A stretch of 5,840 nucleotides of DNA from an uncultured Opitutaceae bacterium. Lineage in GTDB: Bacteria > Verrucomicrobiota > Verrucomicrobiia > Opitutales > Opitutaceae. This document shows positions 1 to 5,444 of the stretch, piece after piece. The stretch is taken from assembly GCA_937128785.1 (NCBI GenBank), contig CAKZMS010000633.1, positions 1-5,840 of the forward strand, in the 5' to 3' direction. The translations under genes were made by a program, and so were the position numbers. How positions within the stretch are numbered: position 1 is the stretch's first letter; the number at the start of each line of letters is the position of its first letter. The notes under the pieces are model-generated. The model had not been told where the DNA came from. It was given only the letters and a program-made list of their open reading frames with translations, and ran no database searches.

Positions 1-942
1 CTAGTGGTGCGGCAGGTGCCGCTGCCGGAGCCCGGCGAGGGCGACGTTTTGATTCGGGTCAAGGCGGCTGAGATCAACAAAGCCGACTGTGAACTGCGTA
101 GCTTCAATTTTCCGGTGAAGTGGTTCTGGTTGCCGTTGCGCTTGGCCTTCGGCGTGTTTCGACCGCGTCGCCCCATCTTGGGCGGGTATTTTTCCGGTGA
201 AGTGGTCTCCGCTCCAGCGGGGGGTGAGGGCCATCTCAAACCGGGCGACGCCGTCTTTGGTTGTGCCCAGATGCGGATGGGTGCTCACGCAGAGTTTGTG
301 ACATTACCGGCGGACTACCCGCTCGCGATCAAACCGGCGGGGATAGGTTACCCGGAAGCTGCCGCCTTGCCGCTCGGGGCCTTGAACGCCGTGCATTTTC
401 TGGATCGGGCTGAGTTGAGAGCGGGCCAGTCGATTTTGATTGTCGGCGGTGGCGGCAGCATTGGCCTGGCGGCCATTCAGATGGCGAAGGCGAGAGGTGC
501 AGTGGTGACCGTGGTCGACAAGTCCTCCAAGGAGCCGGTGGTGCGGGACGCGGGGGCTGATCACTTTATCGATTACACCCGCGAATCTTATGCTGATCGG
601 GAGGAGCGTTACGACGTGGTGTTTACCATGGTGCCGAGTGATTCGTACAACGCGGGGCTTAATCAGCTGAAACCCGCGGGTTGCTACGTGATGGGGAACC
701 CGCGGTTGGTGAACATGCTTCGATCAGTGCTCACTGGCATGACCTCCTCGCGGCGGGTCGTCTTTGCCTTTGCCCCGGAAACCAGTGAAGCCTTGGTGCG
801 CATCACACGCATGGTGGAAGCCGGCGAACTACGGCCGCTGGTTGATACGGTCCTGCCGCTGTCAGCGGTGGTGGAAGGTCACCGCCGGGTGGAAAATGAA
901 CAGCGTAGCGGTAGCATCGTGCTCGACCTGGAATCACGCTGA
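1..942 (+). CDS. Zinc-less MDR-family NAD(P)H-dependent oxidoreductase (quinone oxidoreductase-like), 5'-truncated by the window edge
   Basis: The frame is open from base 1 to a TGA at 940-942 and gives 313 residues. The first visible residues (LVVRQVPLPEPGEGDVLIRV) match the second beta strand of medium-chain dehydrogenases, so I infer that about 15-25 N-terminal residues lie upstream and that the GTG at base 4 is not the start. Counting from that GTG as residue 1, the GroES-like domain has PILGGYFSGEVV near residues 57-68 and HLKPGDAVFGC near 77-87. A Rossmann segment follows, with the dinucleotide-binding motif VGGGGSIGLAAIQMAKARGA at 147-166. The C-terminal GSIVLDL (303-309) is typical of the end of this family. 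I see no cluster of zinc-ligand cysteines, which fits the quinone oxidoreductase/enoyl reductase branch rather than zinc alcohol dehydrogenases. The likely reaction is cytosolic NADPH-dependent reduction of an enone or quinone; the substrate cannot be read. It converges on the next gene. Confidence 0.9.
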   Translation, partial: LVVRQVPLPEPGEGDVLIRVKAAEINKADCELRSFNFPVKWFWLPLRLAFGVFRPRRPILGGYFSGEVVSAPAGGEGHLKPGDAVFGCAQMRMGAHAEFVTLPADYPLAIKPAGIGYPEAAALPLGALNAVHFLDRAELRAGQSILIVGGGGSIGLAAIQMAKARGAVVTVVDKSSKEPVVRDAGADHFIDYTRESYADREERYDVVFTMVPSDSYNAGLNQLKPAGCYVMGNPRLVNMLRSVLTGMTSSRRVVFAFAPETSEALVRITRMVEAGELRPLVDTVLPLSAVVEGHRRVENEQRSGSIVLDLESR

Positions 943-965
943 AGCGGTATCGACTCACCTGGAGT

Positions 966-979
966 GGCCGAGGTCGGCC
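966..979. other. Short GC hairpin between convergent genes
   Basis: GGCCGA and TCGGCC form a perfect short inverted repeat in the 70-bp gap between two convergent genes; in practice this is a 5-bp stem with an AGGT loop. It could help end transcription from either side. No T-tract follows on either strand, so it is not a canonical intrinsic terminator. The rest of the gap (943-1012) shows nothing recognisable. Confidence 0.25.
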
Positions 980-1012
980 CAGCCCCCGTACTAAACCGGC
1001 CGGCGGGGCGGA

Positions 1013-2197
1013 TCAGATCTCGTCGGGCACAATCCGCAGCAGTTGGCCCTCGGCGGAATCCGTCAAAACGTAGATCAATTCATCCGGCCCTACGCGGACG
1101 TCTCGAACCCGCTGTTTGAGGGGAATCTGCGTTTCCCGGGGGTGAGTTTTGTTCAGCCCAAATTGGACCACCCGCACGCTTTTGGTTTTAAGACTGCCGG
1201 ACAGCACCGCGCCATCCCAATCCGGAAACGCGGATCCGCGAGAGACCGCCAAGCCGGAGGGTGCATTGGTCTTCATCCAGACCAGTTTGGCGTCCTCCAT
1301 CTCGGGAAGTGAAATATGATCCGAGATCCTGGTCGGCACATAGTAGTTCCGAGAGAACGTTGCGGCCGGCCAGCCGAAGTTACGACCCGCTTGGAGCAGG
1401 TTCAGTTCGTCGCCGCGGAAGGCGCCGTGCTCGTTGGCCCAAACATCGCCCGTTTCGGCATCCCGGGTCATGCCCTGGATATTGCGATGTCCATAAGTCC
1501 AGAGCCCGGGGACGGTCGGGACCCCGAAGTCGGGATTGTCATCGGGAATGGATCCATCGGGATTGAGGCGAATCGTGCTCCCGAATGCGTTGGCCGGTTT
1601 CTGGGCCTGAAGACGAATGTCTTCTCCTTGGAATGACACGGGGGGGTTGCCGCCATCGCCCACCGATACGATCAGGGTCCCATCCAACAGAAAAATGAGT
1701 CGTGACCCGAAATGTTGTCCGGCGGGTTTGTCGACCGGATTCTGCCAGAGTGACTCGAATTCGGTGAGCTCGCCGTCGGCCCAACGACCGCGACCCACAG
1801 TTGTGCGGTTGGCCGTTTCGTCGCCCGTGGCGTAGGTAAAATAGAGGAGACGGTCTGCGCTGAAGGCAGGGCTCACCGCGACGTCCAACAACCCGCCTTG
1901 ACCCTCAGTGATGCCCCCGGGGCCTCCTGAGGTCACCGTCGCGGGGAAGTCGATGGGGTCGCCAAGTATACCGTCGCGTAGGGTCCGCAGCGTGCCCCGT
2001 TTTTCCGTGATAATAGCGGTTCCATCCGGGAGCCACGCCAGACTCCAAGGCAGGAAAAGTCCCTCGGCGACCACCTCAATGCGGTAGCCCGTTTCGGCCG
2101 GAACGCCGCTATCGGAAATCGGGATATCGGTGTCCGGACGACATCCGGCAAGTGCGAGTAAAACGGGCAGAAAAAAAGAAAATACACGGACGGACAT
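1013..2197 (-). CDS. PQQ-dependent aldose sugar dehydrogenase lipoprotein (glucose/sorbosone dehydrogenase family)
   Basis: A 394-residue protein from the ATG at 2195-2197 to a TGA at 1013-1015. An upstream in-frame TTG (2228-2230) would add 11 residues, but the ATG directly precedes a good lipoprotein signal (MSVRVFSFFLPVLLALAGC), so I prefer it. The lipobox LAGC puts the lipid-modified Cys at residue 19. The body is a six-bladed beta-propeller of the soluble aldose dehydrogenase (YliI/Asd-like) type. It shows LPWSLAWLPDG at about 49-59, GGLLDVAVSPAF at 101-112, GQHFGSRLIF at 160-169 with the conserved His at 162 that corresponds to the proposed catalytic base, GHRNIQG at 236-242, and NEHGAFRGDELN at 255-266. 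The family norm for the last motif is closer to H/NEHGPxGGDE, so 'AFR' is a small deviation. The family oxidises aldoses to lactones with PQQ and calcium in the periplasm. PQQ synthesis genes are not in the window, and cofactor use is inferred. It is transcribed alone and converges on the MDR gene. Confidence 0.92.
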   Translation of the reverse strand: MSVRVFSFFLPVLLALAGCRPDTDIPISDSGVPAETGYRIEVVAEGLFLPWSLAWLPDGTAIITEKRGTLRTLRDGILGDPIDFPATVTSGGPGGITEGQGGLLDVAVSPAFSADRLLYFTYATGDETANRTTVGRGRWADGELTEFESLWQNPVDKPAGQHFGSRLIFLLDGTLIVSVGDGGNPPVSFQGEDIRLQAQKPANAFGSTIRLNPDGSIPDDNPDFGVPTVPGLWTYGHRNIQGMTRDAETGDVWANEHGAFRGDELNLLQAGRNFGWPAATFSRNYYVPTRISDHISLPEMEDAKLVWMKTNAPSGLAVSRGSAFPDWDGAVLSGSLKTKSVRVVQFGLNKTHPRETQIPLKQRVRDVRVGPDELIYVLTDSAEGQLLRIVPDEI

Positions 2198-2228
2198 CAG
2201 CGAACGGGGACGAAATTGGGCCTGACTC

Positions 2229-2261
2229 AAGTTGCTGCGTCCAAATCAGGCAATGCAACTT
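2229..2261. repeat. 7-bp inverted repeat (possible operator dyad) upstream of the aldose dehydrogenase
   Basis: AAGTTGC at 2229-2235 is matched perfectly by GCAACTT at 2255-2261, with a 19-nt spacer. It begins 32 bp upstream of the preferred ATG of the aldose dehydrogenase, where a regulator could bind or where the 5' leader could fold. Seven matched bases can arise by chance in a window of this size, so the role is speculative. Confidence 0.25.
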
Positions 2262-2312
2262 CCCAGGCGGGCGCAGACCCGTGGTCGGTTTAGCTACGGC
2301 CAGACCTGGGCC

Positions 2313-2327
2313 GTTCCCCGGGGGAAC
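2313..2327. repeat. GC-rich near-palindrome (hairpin)
   Basis: GTTCCC at 2313-2318 and GGGAAC at 2322-2327 flank a 3-base centre (CGG) and make a compact 6-bp stem. It lies downstream of the small membrane protein gene and upstream of the aldose dehydrogenase, so it could affect either transcript. No T-run follows on either strand, so I do not call it a terminator. Confidence 0.3.
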
Positions 2328-2486
2328 CGAGACCGAACCCGCGCAAGCCGGGCGCGATTTACGGGGTGCGGTTCTGTCGATGTGCAGACACGAAAAACCC
2401 GGTCGATCCCCTTGGAGAAACCGGCCGGGCGTTTGAACGACTGGACGAGCCAGTGATGAAAATATACTGAAGTATCAGCTAATTGG

Positions 2487-2696
2487 TTACGCGGCAAACG
2501 GGTGATGTTCGGTGCGGGCGACCCGGACCTTGGCGGTCTCGAGGCGGTAGGAGGTCTTGGGTCCGTAGTCCTGGCCGATCATGGCGGCGACACCGACGAT
2601 GCTGGCGATACTGAAGGCCGCGGTGGTGCCGATTCCTACGAGGACGAGGGTCGGGGCGAGGGTGGCGGCGGTGAAGAGGATGAGGGAAGTTTTCAT
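2487..2696 (-). CDS. Small hydrophobic membrane protein of unknown function (69 aa)
   Basis: The frame runs from an ATG at 2694-2696 to a TAA at 2487-2489. The N-terminal part begins MKTSLILFTAATLAPTLVLV and stays hydrophobic to about residue 41, ending near SIVGVAAMIGQDYG. This fits two closely spaced membrane helices (roughly 3-20 and 23-41), or a signal-like helix followed by one membrane helix. Residues 45-69 are polar and basic (PKTSYRLETAKVRVARTEHH), a plausible cytosolic tail if the protein is a hairpin. I know no function for it; short proteins of this shape occur in Opitutaceae-like genomes, which is recollection and not a search result. No Shine-Dalgarno precedes the ATG and the leader is AT-rich. 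A strong terminator lies about 80 bp upstream on the same strand, so it probably has its own promoter. The overlapping plus-strand frame is Gly/Asp/Glu-rich low-complexity and is most likely a shadow. Confidence 0.62.
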   Translation of the reverse strand: MKTSLILFTAATLAPTLVLVGIGTTAAFSIASIVGVAAMIGQDYGPKTSYRLETAKVRVARTEHHPFAA

Positions 2697-2776
2697 AATG
2701 ATTTTAAGTAAGTTTGATTTTTGAAATTAACGGTTGGTATGGAGGAAGGACGCACGAGCAGGGGGCAAAGTTGCAG

Positions 2777-2812
2777 AAAAACAAAAAAACCTCCGAAAAA
2801 GATTTCGGAGGT
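2777..2812 (-). terminator. Strong intrinsic (Rho-independent) terminator of the upstream secreted-protein gene
   Basis: A perfect 10-bp stem, ACCTCCGAAA (2789-2798) and TTTCGGAGGT (2803-2812), closes a 4-base loop. On the minus strand the stem is followed at once by seven T, one G and five T (2789 down to 2777). This is the textbook order of GC-rich stem then T-run, and it works only for minus-strand transcription. It lies about 50 bp after the TAG stop of the secreted-protein gene and about 80 bp before the small membrane protein, so it should separate the two transcripts. Confidence 0.9.
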
Positions 2813-2820
2813 CGGGTGAA

Positions 2821-2842
2821 CCGGACTCGGAAGGGAGTCCGG
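2821..2842 (-). other. Second stem-loop between stop codon and terminator
   Basis: CCGGACTC (2821-2828) and GAGTCCGG (2835-2842) make a perfect 8-bp stem with a 6-base loop. It lies in the 3' untranslated part of the minus-strand secreted-protein transcript, between the stop codon and the terminator and only 8 bp from the terminator stem. It has no T-tract, so it is probably a 3' mRNA-stabilising or pausing structure. Confidence 0.6.
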
Positions 2843-2861
2843 GAGGGGCGGACGGCACTGC

Positions 2862-3626
2862 CTACTGGTGGTCTGACAGGACGAACGGCGCAGGATCAAG
2901 GTAGGCGGTATCCGGCAGTGTATCGAAAACGGCGATACCGGTGTGAACGCGTTTCCCGTGGCCGGAGGCGATTAGGATGTCGCCGTGTTTGTTCCAATCG
3001 GTCCAGGGGCCGAGGTCGCGGGATTCGGCGTCGTTGAAGTTGCGCCAGAACATCCAGTGGGAAACCAGACCGGTCTCTTGATTCACGTAGACGTGGTATT
3101 TGTTGTCCGGAGTGCGGCCGACTTCCTGAAAGGTGAGTTGCAGCACTTCGCTGGGAGCGCCGGCGGGGTCGTTCACCTCGCCCACGTATTTGAGGGTCAC
3201 GCCGGAGTCCTTAAGTTTGTAAGGCATGACCAGCCAGTAGGCGTCGTTGATCCACGCACCCTTGGCGGAGGAGAGCGCCTCCTCCAGTTCGGTGCCGGTA
3301 ATTTCCACTCCGGCCTTCCACGCGCGACCCTCGCCGGTGTTGAGATTGGAGAGCACGGTGAGGTCCTTGTTTTCGAAGCGGTGGTTGCCGGTGTATTTGT
3401 CCCAGACGTGGAGTCGGTTGCCGAAGAAACGCCAGGTGACGTGGCGGGTGTTGTCCCACGCTTGCCGACCGCCCATGGCGGCCATGGTGGCATCAGCAAT
3501 GGCGATGGCTTTGGCATCGGATTCGGCGTGATTGAAACCGTCTTGAGCCGGATTGGCATCGGCGGCAAAACCAGCCGAAGCGGCGCTGGCGGCAATGATA
3601 AGGGGTAGGATACGGAGGAAGCGCAT
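2862..3626 (-). CDS. Secreted protein of unknown function, DUF6503/LolA-like
   Basis: A 254-residue protein from ATG 3624-3626 to TAG 2862-2864. The N-terminus is a Sec signal peptide (MRFLRILPLIIAASAASAGF) with likely cleavage after ..GFA at residue 21. The mature part starts with a helix carrying ADATMAAMGGRQAWDNTR (44-61). The 'MGG..AW' pattern followed by a beta strand (VTWRFFG) is typical of secreted proteins related to the DUF6503 and LolA/LolB-like folds. Further family-like segments are YWLVMPYKLKDSGVTLKYVG (130-149) and KYHVYVNQETGLVSHWMFW (176-194), which resemble strands of a half-barrel. No lipobox Cys is present, so it should be a soluble periplasmic or exported protein. Similar proteins are thought to bind lipid or hydrophobic ligands, but no activity can be assigned here. 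It is divergent from the sulfatase and ends at a strong terminator, so it is probably a single-gene transcript. I see no Shine-Dalgarno. The family assignment is from memory of motif style, about 0.6. Confidence 0.85.
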   Translation of the reverse strand: MRFLRILPLIIAASAASAGFAADANPAQDGFNHAESDAKAIAIADATMAAMGGRQAWDNTRHVTWRFFGNRLHVWDKYTGNHRFENKDLTVLSNLNTGEGRAWKAGVEITGTELEEALSSAKGAWINDAYWLVMPYKLKDSGVTLKYVGEVNDPAGAPSEVLQLTFQEVGRTPDNKYHVYVNQETGLVSHWMFWRNFNDAESRDLGPWTDWNKHGDILIASGHGKRVHTGIAVFDTLPDTAYLDPAPFVLSDHQ

Positions 3627-3968
3627 GAGGGAAGAGAATGTGTTCAGGGGAAAATCACAAACCCAGAGCGAGAGATGTTATTGAATGCTCAACTCATTTC
3701 CCGAGATACGAACCGGGGCGGGAAGAGTCGAAAAGGAGTCACGTCGTAAATTGTCTATTCCGTCCATTCGGACGATCTCAACACTTTCAAGACATGACCT
3801 CTTGGAGTTCAGTTGCGGTGCTTTCCTGTTACTTGATACTTGCTACTGGGACCTTCGGAGCATCGCTCCGCTCCTGATCTGTTCAGGGACTCGGGTTTCG
3901 ACTTAGCGCTGGCGGCTGGCCGTGGTCTGGTTTGGTTTAATTGCTCCGACCCTAGACCCCTTGTTGCC
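3627..3968. other. Divergent intergenic region with several small inverted repeats
   Basis: These 342 bases separate the minus-strand secreted-protein gene from the plus-strand sulfatase and must hold both promoters. The part up to about 3850 looks richer in A+T than the flanking genes. Structures seen are TTCCCG/CGGGAA with a 15-nt spacer (3698-3724), CGTCC-ATTC-GGACG (3761-3774), and the adjacent hairpins at 3856-3870 and 3873-3887. A weak plus-strand promoter-like pair, TTGCGG (3813-3818) and GATACT (3835-3840), is present but scores poorly against consensus. Short open frames here have no protein-like features. Confidence 0.55.
3856..3887. repeat. Tandem hairpins in the sulfatase leader
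   Basis: CGGAGC-ATC-GCTCCG (3856-3870, a perfect 6-bp stem with a 3-base loop) is followed two bases later by CCTGA-TCTGT-TCAGG (3873-3887, a perfect 5-bp stem). They lie about 80-110 bp upstream of the sulfatase ATG. They could be a REP-like palindromic element or a structured 5' leader. There is no T-tract to support termination. Confidence 0.45.
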
Positions 3969-5363
3969 ATGAAATTACTCCGCTGGATTTCCCCTTGCCT
4001 GATTGCGGCTGCCTGCCTGCACGCAGAACCCGAGGCCTCGCGCCCCAATTTGGTGCTCATCGTGACTGATGACCAAGGCTATTGGGACGTCGGATTCAAT
4101 GGCAGCACGGACATTCCCACGCCGCACATCGATCGGATCGCGAAGGAGGGCGTGCGCTTTGCCAACGGTTACGTGACGTATCCGGTGTGCGGGCCGAGTC
4201 GGGCGGGATTCATGACGGGCCGGTATCAGGGTCGCTTTGGTTTCCGCAACAATCCGACGCTCAACCCCACGGATGCCACCGCGGGATTGCCGGTCGAAGA
4301 GGATAACATTGCCGAAGTCCTGGGGCGCATCGGTTACCACTCCGGCATCATCGGCAAGTGGCATTTGGGCACACATCCGCGGTTTCGCCCCAACGTACAG
4401 GGGTTTGATGAATTCTACGGATTCGTCGCCGGAGGTCACCGCTACTTTCCTGCGGACCTGATTTATCAGAAGATCGAGGCCGTCGATAAGAGGGGGGGCT
4501 GGTATCAAACCAAACTGCGACGCAACGATGTCGCGGTCGAAACCGACGAATATCTCACCGATGAGCTCTCGAACGAGGCGGTGGATTTCATCGCCCGCAA
4601 CCACGAGGAGCCCTTCTTCCTCTATGTCGCTTACAACGCCCCGCACACGCCGATGCAGGCCAGCCAGAAGTATCTCGACCGGTTCGATCATATTGAGGAT
4701 CCCCTGCGCAAAACCTACGCGGCGATGGTGAGTGCCGTGGACGATGGGGTGGGCCGCATTCTGGACGAACTCGATCGCCTCGACCTAGCGGAGGATACGC
4801 TTGTCTTTTTCTTTTCCGACAACGGCGGCGCGCGAAACAACGGTTCGCGCAATGATCCGCTGAGCGGAACCAAGGGGGAGTTACTCGAAGGCGGCATGCG
4901 CGTGCCGTTTGCGTTTCGTTGGACGGGACAGGTGCCCGCGGGTTTGGACTACCAACCCAGGGTCAGCTCTCTGGATGTGTTGGGCACGATGGCGGCGATC
5001 ACCGCCGCGCCGATAGCGGCGGAGCGGCCTCTGGACGGAGTGAACCTGGTACCTTACCTGCGTGGAGAGATTGAAGGCGAACCGCATGATTACCTCTTTT
5101 GGCACATGTTCCGTCGCGGCGACATGGCGGTGCGCAGTGGCGATAAAAAGCTTCATATCCTTGGCGAGACCGATGACGTGGCGCTCTACGATTTGGGTAA
5201 CGACGTCGCGGAAGCCGACAACCGTATCGGCAAAGAGAGCTACCGGGCGCAGCGACTGTTGACGGAGTTGGAAAAATGGAAGGGCGAGCTCAAGCCTGAC
5301 CAATTCCCGCCGCTCGGCAGTTGGGATCCCGCCACCGACCCCGCGCCTCCGCGGGAGGAGTAA
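3969..5363 (+). CDS. Secreted Cys-type sulfatase (formylglycine-dependent, S1 family)
   Basis: A 464-residue protein from ATG 3969-3971 to TAA 5361-5363. The frame extends upstream to a TTG at 3840, but the ATG directly starts a Sec signal peptide (MKLLRWISPCLIAAACLHA) and the extra 43 residues look non-coding. Type I sulfatase landmarks appear in order: NLVLIVTDDQG with the metal-binding Asp pair at 34-35; the maturation motif CGPSRAGFMTGR at 74-85, where Cys74 becomes formylglycine in the CxPSR context; GKWHLG at 129-134 with Lys131 and His133; NAPHTP at 223-228 with His226; SDNGG at 283-287 with Asp284 and Asn285 for calcium; and GTKGELLEGG at 300-309 with Lys302. All core catalytic positions are present and the length is normal. 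It hydrolyses sulfate esters, most likely on a sulfated sugar outside the cytoplasm; the subfamily and substrate cannot be read. It needs a formylglycine-generating enzyme or anSME encoded elsewhere. The next gene follows 81 bp downstream on the same strand. Confidence 0.95.
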   Translation: MKLLRWISPCLIAAACLHAEPEASRPNLVLIVTDDQGYWDVGFNGSTDIPTPHIDRIAKEGVRFANGYVTYPVCGPSRAGFMTGRYQGRFGFRNNPTLNPTDATAGLPVEEDNIAEVLGRIGYHSGIIGKWHLGTHPRFRPNVQGFDEFYGFVAGGHRYFPADLIYQKIEAVDKRGGWYQTKLRRNDVAVETDEYLTDELSNEAVDFIARNHEEPFFLYVAYNAPHTPMQASQKYLDRFDHIEDPLRKTYAAMVSAVDDGVGRILDELDRLDLAEDTLVFFFSDNGGARNNGSRNDPLSGTKGELLEGGMRVPFAFRWTGQVPAGLDYQPRVSSLDVLGTMAAITAAPIAAERPLDGVNLVPYLRGEIEGEPHDYLFWHMFRRGDMAVRSGDKKLHILGETDDVALYDLGNDVAEADNRIGKESYRAQRLLTELEKWKGELKPDQFPPLGSWDPATDPAPPREE

Positions 5364-5444
5364 GCCGTCCGTTGCTGTTAACGTCCGTCGGTTTAATTCG
5401 GAAGCAAGGTTGCCGGTTCCGCGGCTTGGCGCTGTGCTCAGCTG

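Larger units (their letters stand above)
2198..2486. other. Intergenic stretch upstream of the aldose dehydrogenase
   Basis: These 289 bases lie between the aldose dehydrogenase start and the stop of the small membrane protein gene, both on the minus strand. I see no convincing gene, tRNA or canonical terminator. Three inverted repeats are visible: a 7-bp dyad AAGTTGC/GCAACTT with a 19-nt spacer (2229-2261), a GC hairpin GTTCCC-CGG-GGGAAC (2313-2327), and a weak 5-bp hairpin ACTGG/CCAGT (2440-2454). The promoter of the aldose dehydrogenase presumably lies here, but no clean -35/-10 pair can be read. Confidence 0.5.

Noticed and set aside
2198..2230. An 11-residue extension of the aldose dehydrogenase from a TTG start.
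   Set aside because: The extension would put a charged segment before a compact lipoprotein signal that is complete from the ATG at 2197.
2281..2400. A possible tRNA on the minus strand, because of a GGTTCG segment near 2330-2345.
   Set aside because: No acceptor stem, anticodon arm or full T-arm can be folded around it.
2502..2711. A plus-strand frame rich in Gly, Asp and Glu, opposite the small membrane protein.
   Set aside because: The composition is low-complexity and mirrors the hydrophobic minus-strand protein, as expected of an antisense shadow.
2985..3608. A long (207 aa) plus-strand frame opposite the secreted unknown protein.
   Set aside because: It is antisense to a gene with a clear signal peptide and family-like motifs. 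The Val/Gly/His-rich composition is typical of an antisense frame in GC-rich DNA.
3813..3840. A promoter-like pair TTGCGG and GATACT with a 16-nt spacer, before the sulfatase.
   Set aside because: Only about three of six and four of six bases match consensus, too weak to call as a feature.
3840..3968. An N-terminal extension of 43 residues for the sulfatase from a TTG start.
   Set aside because: The ATG at 3969 directly begins a standard signal peptide. The upstream part has no protein-like features and contains two RNA-type hairpins.
3975..4691. A 238-residue minus-strand frame opposite the sulfatase.
   Set aside because: The plus strand carries all the sulfatase catalytic motifs over the same bases. 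The antisense product has no recognisable domain.
4830..4850. A perfect 7-bp inverted repeat GCGCGAA/TTCGCGC inside the sulfatase gene.
   Set aside because: It falls in conserved coding sequence just after the DN metal-binding motif and is explained by Arg (CGC) codons in GC-rich DNA.
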